The translations under genes and the position numbers were made by a program. DNA of 5,063 nucleotides from 2-12-FULL-60-25 sp964638165. Lineage in GTDB: Bacteria; Patescibacteriota; Patescibacteriia; 2-12-FULL-60-25. The number at the start of each line of letters is the position of its first letter. Position 1 is the first letter of the stretch. The notes below the pieces were generated by a model. That model saw only the letters and a program-made list of their open reading frames with translations, had not been told where the DNA came from and ran no database searches. The DNA lies in NCBI GenBank assembly GCA_964638165.1, contig CAZWYJ010000075.1, positions 1 to 5,063 on the forward strand. Reading direction: 5' to 3'. Shown piece by piece: positions 1 to 4,931 of this stretch.

Positions 1-797
1 CTCATCACTTTGCCGTACATCTCTTCCGGCGCATCATCGAAGGTGAGCATATTCCCCTCGCTCTTCCCCATCTTCTTCCCGCTCGAATCCGTGAGGAGCT
101 GCATGGTCACGACGAATTTTTCCTTCCCTTTCATCTCGCGTAAAAGCGTGCGACCTGCAAGCATATTAAACGTCTGATCATTCCCGCCAATTTCCATATC
201 CACATCCATGGCAACGGAGTCATACCCCTGCATGAGCGGGTAGAGGAATTCATGGAGGTACACGGGCTTCCCTTCCTTGAGACGCTTCTCGAACATATCC
301 CGCTCGCTCATCTGCTGAACCGTGAAGTGCGAGGCAAGATCAACCACGTCCGAGAATGACATCTTGGCAAGCCACTTGGAATTGAACACGAGCTTCGCCG
401 CATTCTTGCCCGTGAAGGAGATGAACTTGGATGCCTGCTTCTTGTACCGCTTGCAGTTCTCAAGCACCTGCTTTCGCGTAAGCCGCACGCGCGCCGCGCC
501 CTTGTCCGTCGGGTCGCCGATCATGGCCGTGAAGTCCCCGATCAGCATGATCACCTCATGCCCCATCTTCTGAAGTTCCGCGAGCTTACGGAGCCAGATC
601 AGATGCCCGAGGTGCAGGGTCGGCCCCGTCGGGTCAATGCCGGAGTATATGCGCAGGCGCTTGCCGGAGCTCAAAGCGCGCTCAACCGTGCCGATATCCG
701 GATACACGTTCTCAACGGACCGTTCAAGAAAGGCTTTTACGTCGGATTCGGAAACGCGCTTCTTCTTACTGGAAGGCGTGACGCGGGAGTGAGTCAT
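1..797 (-). CDS. tyrS: Tyrosyl-tRNA synthetase, N-terminal 265 residues (3' end beyond window)
   Basis: Class I aminoacyl-tRNA synthetase that activates tyrosine with ATP and loads it onto tRNA-Tyr in the cytoplasm. I translated the minus strand by hand from the ATG at 797; the frame stays open to the left edge. Visible signatures: IYSGIDPTGPTLHLGH around residues 50-65, with the HIGH-type motif HLGH at 62-65; MIGDPT at 92-97; the tyrosine-binding pattern YxxxQxxD (Y186, Q190, D193); GGNDQ at 204-208; and the KMSKS-type loop KMGKS at 242-246. The catalytic domain is essentially complete; the anticodon-binding region and any S4-like C-terminal domain lie outside the window. The first residues include a basic stretch (SKKKR, 10-14). 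The start is the first ATG after an in-frame TAG five codons upstream. No convincing Shine-Dalgarno precedes it. The gene follows the small gene at 900-1409 by 102 bp, with a hairpin between them, so it is probably transcribed separately. Confidence 0.96.
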   Translation of the reverse strand, partial: MTHSRVTPSSKKKRVSESDVKAFLERSVENVYPDIGTVERALSSGKRLRIYSGIDPTGPTLHLGHLIWLRKLAELQKMGHEVIMLIGDFTAMIGDPTDKGAARVRLTRKQVLENCKRYKKQASKFISFTGKNAAKLVFNSKWLAKMSFSDVVDLASHFTVQQMSERDMFEKRLKEGKPVYLHEFLYPLMQGYDSVAMDVDMEIGGNDQTFNMLAGRTLLREMKGKEKFVVTMQLLTDSSGKKMGKSEGNMLTFDDAPEEMYGKVM

Positions 798-806
798 AAT
801 GGCTCT

Positions 807-835
807 ACACTAACGGAAAATTGGGAAAAAGGCAA
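807..835 (-). promoter_or_regulatory. Possible tyrS promoter close to the start codon
   Basis: On the minus strand a TTGCCT (-35-like, 835-830) is followed after 17 bp by TAGTGT (-10-like, 812-807, a poor match). Only 9 nt separate the -10 from the ATG at 797, so transcription would begin at or just before the start codon. This fits the lack of a Shine-Dalgarno sequence, and valS shows a similar arrangement. The -10 is weak, so this is tentative. Confidence 0.25.
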
Positions 836-843
836 TAAAATAC

Positions 844-875
844 GCCCGCGCTCACCACCAGGGCAGAACGCGGGC
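844..875 (-). terminator. Hairpin terminator after the gene at 900-1409
   Basis: A perfect 7-bp GC stem, GCCCGCG (844-850) with CGCGGGC (869-875), encloses an 18-nt loop. On the minus strand it begins 24 nt after the stop codon of the upstream gene and is followed by GTATTTTATTGCCTTTTT, a broken U-rich tract. The position and stem fit an intrinsic terminator separating the small-gene pair from tyrS. The large loop and interrupted T-tract make it less than ideal. A run of five A on the other flank (876-880) means some base-paired extension is also possible with the T-rich side. Confidence 0.6.
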
Positions 876-899
876 AAAAACACGGAGAGACGACGCGGA

Positions 900-1409
900 T
901 CATATTTCCAACATATCGGTTTCGTCTATGACGTTTGTGCGGGAGAGAACATCCGCGAGAACTTGGGCGTACTCTCCGTGGACGGAATGCGATTCCTCGC
1001 CTCGCAGGCACGCGATCAGTACCGCCTTGCTCACCGGACCAAGAGGAAAAACGAACGTGACGCGAACATACACCCCGTAGAACGGGGCACGGCCCCCGTC
1101 GCGTTTCGGACCCTGCACCGTCCACTGGAGGCAAAAGGCGGAGTCTTCGACGCAATCCATGGCTTGCTGAAACAGCGGGCGGAGAACGAGGCATGCCTCG
1201 TCCCAGTCCAAAGCCTCAACATGAAAATCTACGCCCAGATAGCCATACTGCGAAGGCGGGAATCGCTTCGCATCGCACGCGCCGCCGTGACATTCATGAC
1301 GAGGCTTGACGCGTCCTTCCGTGACTGCTCGGAGATGCGCCACATAATCCTCCAATGCCTCTGGCACAGCGATCTCACAACCATTTCCGGTTGGAATACT
1401 CTTTGCCAT
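900..1409 (-). CDS. Unrecognised 169-residue protein, second gene of a small pair
   Basis: I do not recognise a family. The start at 1409 is well supported: AAGGAGG lies 8 nt upstream of the ATG. The protein is soluble-looking, with no signal peptide or membrane helix. After a polar N-terminus it has a His/Cys cluster (H38, C40, H41, C45) that could bind a metal. It then alternates predicted strands and helices: a strand near 57-66 (GYLGVDFHVE), a helix near 68-86, strands near 92-99 and 110-121 (FYGVYVRVTFVF), and a helix near 125-136. The C-terminus is acidic (IDETDMLEI). Cysteine is frequent (C11, C40, C45, C73, C86, C93, C134). It begins 36 bp after the stop of the gene at 1446-1811, so the two are probably co-transcribed and ended by the hairpin at 844-875. 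A longer plus-strand frame lies opposite, but it is unlikely to be real because it also runs antisense into tyrS. Reading as a real gene is likely; its function is unknown. Confidence 0.75.
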   Translation of the reverse strand: MAKSIPTGNGCEIAVPEALEDYVAHLRAVTEGRVKPRHECHGGACDAKRFPPSQYGYLGVDFHVEALDWDEACLVLRPLFQQAMDCVEDSAFCLQWTVQGPKRDGGRAPFYGVYVRVTFVFPLGPVSKAVLIACLRGEESHSVHGEYAQVLADVLSRTNVIDETDMLEI

Positions 1410-1417
1410 GATTACAT

Positions 1418-1424
1418 CCTCCTT
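1418..1424 (-). promoter_or_regulatory. Strong Shine-Dalgarno for the gene at 900-1409
   Basis: The minus strand reads AAGGAGG, 8 nt before the ATG at 1409. It is a full match to the anti-Shine-Dalgarno core at good spacing. It is the best evidence that this minus-strand frame, rather than the overlapping plus-strand frame, is translated. Confidence 0.85.
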
Positions 1425-1445
1425 CTTGAAGAGGCCAATGTGCGG

Positions 1446-1811
1446 TTACGCCGTACACCGCTGAAGAGTCGTCCCTTCGAACAGGAGAGCTCCGGAAGCA
1501 ACGAATCCGTCGAGCAAGAGCTTGCGCTCCTCGAGATCATTCACGATCAACTGAAGACTCTGAAGCGACCCCCGAAAACGCACCTCTAAGCCGTGAACGC
1601 ATACACAATGGCCGATCCATCCGCGATGGACGGCGTGCCGGGTGAACATACCCCAAATGCGTCGCTGATCCTCGGTATCCAGAGAAACGGCAACGACGAA
1701 CATTTGTTCGCCTTCGAACCGCGGCTCAAAACTCGGACGCGACTCCCCCGAAAGACCGCAGACAGCGCACGAAGGCACGCCTCCGCGAATGATTCCGCTT
1801 ACCATACGCAT
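1446..1811 (-). CDS. Unrecognised 121-residue cysteine/histidine-containing protein, first gene of a small pair
   Basis: I do not recognise a family. The N-terminal part carries a CxxC (C15, C18) followed by a Gly/Ser/Pro-rich linker. A predicted strand at 37-44 (QMFVVAVS) leads into a helix near 45-62 (DTEDQRRIWGMFTRHAVH). A Cys/His group follows (H68, C69, C71, H73), then a strand (LEVRFRG) and a helix around 83-100. The CxxC plus HCVCVH could form a zinc site, but that is inference. No signal peptide or membrane segment is visible. Two ATGs are possible: 1811 (3 nt after AAGGAG) and 1805 (9 nt after it). The second has more usual spacing and would give 119 residues; the longer form is listed here. 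The stop is TAA, and the gene at 900-1409 begins 36 bp later, suggesting an operon of two. Its strand-helix-strand-strand-helix order resembles the middle of the neighbouring protein, which may hint at a shared fold. Confidence 0.75.
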   Translation of the reverse strand: MRMVSGIIRGGVPSCAVCGLSGESRPSFEPRFEGEQMFVVAVSLDTEDQRRIWGMFTRHAVHRGWIGHCVCVHGLEVRFRGSLQSLQLIVNDLEERKLLLDGFVASGALLFEGTTLQRCTA

Positions 1812-1814
1812 CTT

Positions 1815-1820
1815 CTCCTT
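1815..1820 (-). promoter_or_regulatory. Shine-Dalgarno for the gene at 1446-1811
   Basis: The minus strand reads AAGGAG within GGAAGGAGAAG. Spacing is 3 nt to the ATG at 1811 and 9 nt to the in-frame ATG at 1805. The latter spacing is more typical, so the real start may be 1805. Confidence 0.75.
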
Positions 1821-1874
1821 CCATTCTCACATCGCAAGTCGAAAGAGCACCTCACCCCCTTGATGAGAGAGCCG

Positions 1875-1903
1875 ACGATACCTCATTTTGTTCCATTTGA
1901 CTA
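1875..1903 (-). promoter_or_regulatory. Possible promoter of the two-gene unit
   Basis: On the minus strand TAGTCA (1903-1898) and TATCGT (1880-1875) are separated by 17 bp, each matching 4 of 6 consensus bases. Three A6 tracts lie upstream (1919-1924, 1933-1938, 1954-1959) and could act like an UP element or curved DNA. The resulting leader would be about 55-60 nt. This is tentative. Confidence 0.25.
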
Positions 1904-1949
1904 GGGCGACGAGTTGCCAAAAAACGAGTACGAAAAAACGGGCTTATTT

Positions 1950-1975
1950 GAGCAAAAAATGGATTCTTTTTTCTC
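1950..1975 (-). terminator. AT-rich hairpin just after valS, weak terminator candidate
   Basis: GAG-c-AAAAAA (1950-1959, one bulged c) pairs with TTTTTTCTC (1967-1975) around a 7-nt loop. It starts 5 nt after the valS stop codon on the minus strand. Further T-runs follow downstream on that strand (complement of 1933-1938 and 1919-1924). The stem is mostly A-T and is not followed directly by a U-tract, so it is a poor match to a classic intrinsic terminator. It may simply be part of an A-tract-rich spacer. The 169-bp gap 1812-1980 holds nothing else that I can support. Confidence 0.3.
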
Positions 1976-1980
1976 TCCCC

Positions 1981-4722
1981 CTACATCTTCCCCAATCGTT
2001 CCTCAATCGCCGCCTTCTTCCCTTCCGCTTCCGCGAGCTTCGCTTTCATTCCTTCGATGACCTTCGCCGGGGCCTTGGAGGTAAATTCTGCGTTCTCAAG
2101 CTTGGCTTTCGTGCTCACGATATACGGCTCAACTTCCGCGAGATCTTTTTTCAGCTTCGCCTTCTCCTTCTCGATGTCGACGGCACCAGCCAGATTCAAT
2201 CCGATCGTCGATGTTCCGCTCATCGCCGTGGCCCACCCTTCTTCGATGGATGTGACGAATGCAATGGACTCCGCACGAGCGAGCTGTTTCACAACTTCGG
2301 GATTCGATTCGATCAGGCCATTCGTTGCTTGATCACATGCCACCGCGAATTCGACGAGCTTGATCGGCTCAATCCCCTGCTCCGCACGCAGACGGCGCAT
2401 ATCGGTGATGAGATATTTCAGCGTGACAAAAACATCCGCATTTCCCGCGCCCCGCGACCCGCGCCCTGCGCCCTCACCCGGCCATTCTCCCACGATCAAC
2501 TCGCCTTCAAACCCAGCATTCTTCCAGACAGACTCCGTGACAAATGGCATGAACGGATGCCAGAGTTTCAAAATCATTTCGAGAATGTGGGACAAGATCG
2601 CTTCTTTCCCTTTCTCGATCTTCGCGATTTCCAAGTACCAATCCGCGAGATCACTCCACGTAAAGTCACGAAGCTCTTCTCCGGCAGCGGAGAATTCATA
2701 CTTCTCCATCTTTTGCGTAACGCTCGCGATCGTTTCATCCAGCCGCGCCAAGATCCACTCATCCGCCAGCGTCTTCGCATTTCCCGCGCCCCCGCCTGCC
2801 ATCGCCTGCGCGAAGCAATGGCGGGCGGGCCTCGATCCGCGCCCCGCGCCCTCGTCTCCGATCTGCATCAAAATAAACCTGCTGATGTTCCAGAGCTTGT
2901 TCGTGAAGTTCCTGAAGCCCTCAACCTTGGCCTCCGAAAGCTTGGTGTCCTGACCCGGCGTGGTGCCCATCAAGAGCGAAAGGCGCACCGCGTCCGTGCC
3001 ATACTTCGGAATGAGTTGAAGCGGATCCAGGACATTCCCGAGCGACTTACTCATCTTCCTCCCCTCTTCATCGCGCACGAGTCCATGCAGGTACACATCC
3101 TTAAACGGGACTTCGCCGAGTGCGTACGCACTCATCAAAATCATGCGCGCCACCCAGAAGAACAGGATGTCATACCCGGTCTCAAGAACGGCCGTGGGAT
3201 GATACTCGCGCATCTTCTCAAACACCTCCTTATCCGGATACCCCAACGTCGAGAATGTCCAGAGGCCCGAAGAGAACCACGTGTCGAGTGTGTCAGGATC
3301 GCGCTCCCAGCCTTCACCGGGTGAGGCGTCAGCAACAACCCACTCTTTCGATTCGTCCGCGCCCTGCGCCCTGCGCCCTGCGCCCCGCTCATACCAGACT
3401 GGAATCTGATGCCCGAACCAGATCTGGCGCGAAATGCACCAGTCGCGGAGATTATTGATCCAATGAAAATAGATCTTCGTGAAGCGATCCGGCACGATAT
3501 TTGTCTGCCCGCTCTCAACCGCATGAATCATCAATTCTTTGAGTGTGGCCTGATCACCCTTCTTCCAATGACCGAGCGTGTCCTGACGTACCGCGAATTT
3601 CTTGTTCACGCGAATGAACCATTGGCGCATGGGAAGTTGTTCCACGGGCGCGCCTCCGCGCTCCGCAACCGGAAGATTCTGCGGAATCTCTTCCACGGAC
3701 TTCAAAAGACCCGCTTCGGCGAGCATCTTCTCAACCCTCTCCCGCGCTTCCACGACCGTGAGACCATCAATCTCCGTGCCCGTGCCCATCATCCTCCCAT
3801 CCTTCCCGATCACCTGCACGGTCGGGAGTTCGTGCCGAACCGCGATATCCGCGTCAATCATGGAGTGCGCAGGCGTGACCCCGAGCGCGCCCGTGCCGAA
3901 TGTCGGATCCACCGCCTCATCCGCGATGATTTTGACGCTGATCTTTTTGCCACAAAAGTCCGCTGTCAGCGTCTGTCCGACGAGATGCGCATACCGCTCA
4001 TCCGTGGGATGCACCGCGACCGCGGTATCGCCGAACTTCGTTTCCGGCCGGGTCGTGGAAATCGTGATCGGAAAATCCTTATCGTAGGTGAACGTTAAAA
4101 GCTTCGCGGTCGTTTCCTTGGTCAGCACCTCGTCATCCGAGAGCGTGGTCTGAAACTGCGGATCCCAATTAACCACGCGATACCCGCGCTCGATCAAGCC
4201 GTCTTCCACCATCATCTTGAACACCTCGTTCACCGCGCGATTTCGTTCCGCATCCAAGGTATAGCACTCGCGGTCCCAATCGCATGACGAACCCATCTTG
4301 CGCACCTGATTGCGAATCGTCTTCGCCGAATCATCCGCGAATGCCACGACGCGCTTCAAAAATTCCTCGCGCCCAAGCTCTTTGCGCGGATCCTTGATCC
4401 CCTCCTTGATGAGCATCTGCTCGACTTTGACCTGCGTGGCGATCGCCGCATGATCCGTTCCCGGAATCCAGAGTGTTCTCTTACCGCGCATGCGCTCAAA
4501 ACGGATCATCGCATCCTCCACCGCGAGCATCACCGCATGCCCCATGTGGAGCGTACCCGTCCGATTAGGCGGTGGCATCACAATGCAGTACGGCGCACCC
4601 TTCTGATTCCGTTCCGGAAGCTTATCCGGATCAAACACCCCGGAAGCCTCCCACGCGGCATAGATTCCATCCTCTACCAGAGAGGCGTCATAGGCTTTTG
4701 GCAAGTCGTCAAAACGGGACAT
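1981..4722 (-). CDS. valS: Valyl-tRNA synthetase, complete, with three repeat-derived insertions
   Basis: Class I synthetase of 913 residues, within the usual bacterial range; it charges tRNA-Val and hydrolyses mischarged threonine. Domain order: N-terminal region and first half of the Rossmann fold with PPPNRTGTLHMGH (HIGH motif, 59-62) and WIPGTDHAA (85-93); CP1 editing domain about 180-365 with TTRPET (223-228) and FGTGALGVTPAHSMID (275-290); second catalytic half with DWCISRQIWFGHQIPVWY (427-444), DTWFSSGLW (480-488) and KMSKS (556-560); helical anticodon-binding domain about 652-810; C-terminal coiled-coil arm about 847-913, rich in K, E and A. Three low-complexity Gly/Ala/Arg insertions (about 446-455, 623-649, 750-762) fall in a catalytic-domain loop, the linker to the anticodon domain, and a loop within the tRNA-binding part. 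They are encoded by repeats listed separately. In the editing pocket, positions usually Lys and Asp in GTGALK.TPAHD are Gly281 and Ser287. The start at 4722 gives a normal N-terminus; no clear Shine-Dalgarno precedes it. Confidence 0.98.
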   Translation of the reverse strand: MSRFDDLPKAYDASLVEDGIYAAWEASGVFDPDKLPERNQKGAPYCIVMPPPNRTGTLHMGHAVMLAVEDAMIRFERMRGKRTLWIPGTDHAAIATQVKVEQMLIKEGIKDPRKELGREEFLKRVVAFADDSAKTIRNQVRKMGSSCDWDRECYTLDAERNRAVNEVFKMMVEDGLIERGYRVVNWDPQFQTTLSDDEVLTKETTAKLLTFTYDKDFPITISTTRPETKFGDTAVAVHPTDERYAHLVGQTLTADFCGKKISVKIIADEAVDPTFGTGALGVTPAHSMIDADIAVRHELPTVQVIGKDGRMMGTGTEIDGLTVVEARERVEKMLAEAGLLKSVEEIPQNLPVAERGGAPVEQLPMRQWFIRVNKKFAVRQDTLGHWKKGDQATLKELMIHAVESGQTNIVPDRFTKIYFHWINNLRDWCISRQIWFGHQIPVWYERGAGRRAQGADESKEWVVADASPGEGWERDPDTLDTWFSSGLWTFSTLGYPDKEVFEKMREYHPTAVLETGYDILFFWVARMILMSAYALGEVPFKDVYLHGLVRDEEGRKMSKSLGNVLDPLQLIPKYGTDAVRLSLLMGTTPGQDTKLSEAKVEGFRNFTNKLWNISRFILMQIGDEGAGRGSRPARHCFAQAMAGGGAGNAKTLADEWILARLDETIASVTQKMEKYEFSAAGEELRDFTWSDLADWYLEIAKIEKGKEAILSHILEMILKLWHPFMPFVTESVWKNAGFEGELIVGEWPGEGAGRGSRGAGNADVFVTLKYLITDMRRLRAEQGIEPIKLVEFAVACDQATNGLIESNPEVVKQLARAESIAFVTSIEEGWATAMSGTSTIGLNLAGAVDIEKEKAKLKKDLAEVEPYIVSTKAKLENAEFTSKAPAKVIEGMKAKLAEAEGKKAAIEERLGKM
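2437..2475 (-). repeat. In-frame heptanucleotide repeat insertion in valS (residues 750-762)
   Basis: Four 7-bp units lie at 2447-2474: plus strand gcgcccc, gcgaccc, gcgccct, gcgccct (minus GGGCGCA, GGGCGCA, GGGTCGC and GGGGCGC). The 39-bp block encodes EGAGRGSRGAGNA. Its outer parts recur in the insertion at 2776-2853: 17 bp are identical on one side (2437-2453 and 2776-2792), and 23 bp with 3 mismatches match on the other. The block therefore looks like the uninterrupted form of the same element. Confidence 0.85.
2776..2853 (-). repeat. In-frame repeat insertion in valS with a nested palindrome (residues 624-649)
   Basis: The outer 16 + 23 bp match the 39-bp block at 2437-2475, with heptamer units at 2786-2792, 2839-2845 and 2846-2852 and a degenerate one at 2832-2838. 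A further 39 bp, 2792-2830 or 2793-2831 (one base ambiguous), separates the two halves and contains the palindrome. The peptide begins EGAGRGSR and ends GAGNA, exactly as in the other copy, with an extra 13 residues including ARHCFAQAMAG between. It sits in the linker between the catalytic core and the anticodon-binding domain. Confidence 0.85.
2791..2829. repeat. Palindromic element nested in the valS insertion
   Basis: CCCGCCTGCCAT (2791-2802) is complementary to ATGGCGGGCGGG (2818-2829) over 12 positions, with one G-U-type pair (T2797/G2823). Inside, TGC (2807-2809) pairs with GCA (2815-2817) around the loop gcgaa; cgcc (2803-2806) is bulged. The stem would be very stable in RNA or single-stranded DNA. 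It is not followed by a T-tract and lies mid-gene, so it is not a terminator. Confidence 0.85.
3359..3386 (-). repeat. Near-perfect 7-bp tandem array in valS (residues 446-455)
   Basis: Four consecutive plus-strand units: gcgccct at 3359-3365, 3366-3372 and 3373-3379, then gcgcccc at 3380-3386. Read on the minus strand, the 7-bp unit passes through all three frames and gives the peptide RGAGRRAQGA. The array lies just after the conserved IPVWY segment, a loop where other ValRS enzymes vary in length. The unit is the same as in the other two valS insertions, but here there is no shared flank. Confidence 0.9.
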
Positions 4723-4733
4723 ATCTTTGTGAG

Positions 4734-4762
4734 ATCTTACGGGTTTATGGGGGTTTGGGCAA
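4734..4762 (-). promoter_or_regulatory. Candidate valS promoter
   Basis: On the minus strand TTGCCC (4762-4757) and TAAGAT (4739-4734) are separated by exactly 17 bp, each matching 4 of 6 consensus bases. The -10 ends 11 nt before the ATG at 4722, so the transcript would have a leader of only a few nucleotides. This fits the absence of a Shine-Dalgarno. The spacer is C-rich on this strand (GGG, GGGGG and GGG runs on the plus strand). Confidence 0.4.
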
Positions 4763-4826
4763 GAGAACGGCGCACGGACCGGGGGAAGCGTCTGAACCGG
4801 GATTTTCAGTTCATCGACGCTTGAAC

Positions 4827-4859
4827 CATGATTCGCATGATTAAAGGATTTTCATGATT
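4827..4859. repeat. Three CATGATT direct repeats in the divergent spacer
   Basis: CATGATT occurs at 4827-4833, 4836-4842 and 4853-4859 (start-to-start 9 and 17 bp), between the divergent valS and GxxExxY genes. The third copy is part of the palindrome TCATGA. Repeated short words in a divergent spacer could be a protein-binding site, but the sequence is AT-rich and chance is possible. Confidence 0.4.
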
Positions 4860-4873
4860 TTTTTAAAAGGATT
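4841..4873 (+). repeat. Imperfect direct repeat TTAAAGGATT / TTAAAAGGATT
   Basis: TTAAAGGATT at 4841-4850 recurs as TTAAAAGGATT at 4863-4873, 22 bp apart (about two helical turns) and just upstream of the candidate -35 of the plus-strand gene. The second copy overlaps that -35 by two bases. Its role is unknown. Confidence 0.4.
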
Positions 4874-4900
4874 GAGTAAAGCAGAGCGTTCTTGCATAAA
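4872..4900 (+). promoter_or_regulatory. Weak promoter candidate for the GxxExxY gene
   Basis: TTGAGT (4872-4877) and CATAAA (4895-4900) are 17 bp apart, each matching 4 of 6 consensus bases. The leader would be about 25 nt. AAGG words at 4901-4904 and 4907-4910 are too far from the ATG at 4932 to act as a normal ribosome binding site. Confidence 0.25.
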
Positions 4901-4931
4901 AAGGAAAAGGGTATTACTGAATATACGTACT

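Noticed and set aside
805..1194. 129-residue minus-strand frame overlapping the 169-residue gene
   Set aside because: It is out of frame with the Shine-Dalgarno-supported gene, Arg/Ser/Pro-rich and without its own ribosome binding site.
558..1589. 343-residue open frame on the plus strand
   Set aside because: It begins antisense inside tyrS, crosses the terminator hairpin and runs opposite both small genes, which have strong Shine-Dalgarno sequences. Its sequence shows no recognisable domain.
1827..1886. 19-codon minus-strand frame upstream of the 121-residue gene, possible leader peptide
   Set aside because: It has no Shine-Dalgarno, no run of regulatory codons and no attenuator hairpin after it, and it overlaps the candidate -10.
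1888..3324. 478-residue open frame on the plus strand
   Set aside because: It is fully antisense to the well-supported valS; its Arg/Leu/His-rich composition is typical of the reverse strand of a GC-rich gene.
3409..4098. 229-residue open frame on the plus strand, and other frames opposite valS
   Set aside because: They are shadows of valS, with no domain or ribosome binding site supporting them.
4741..4785. Possible G-quadruplex (G runs at 4741, 4749, 4757 and 4781)
   Set aside because: The fourth run is about 21 nt from the third, and the runs lie in the likely valS promoter spacer; too weak to call.
4809..4826. Hairpin GTTCA-8 nt-TGAAC
   Set aside because: It is only 5 bp, with no T-tract, and is not placed after a gene end.
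4572..4844. Plus-strand frames running out of valS into the divergent spacer
   Set aside because: They start antisense to the valS N-terminus and have no family resemblance or ribosome binding site.
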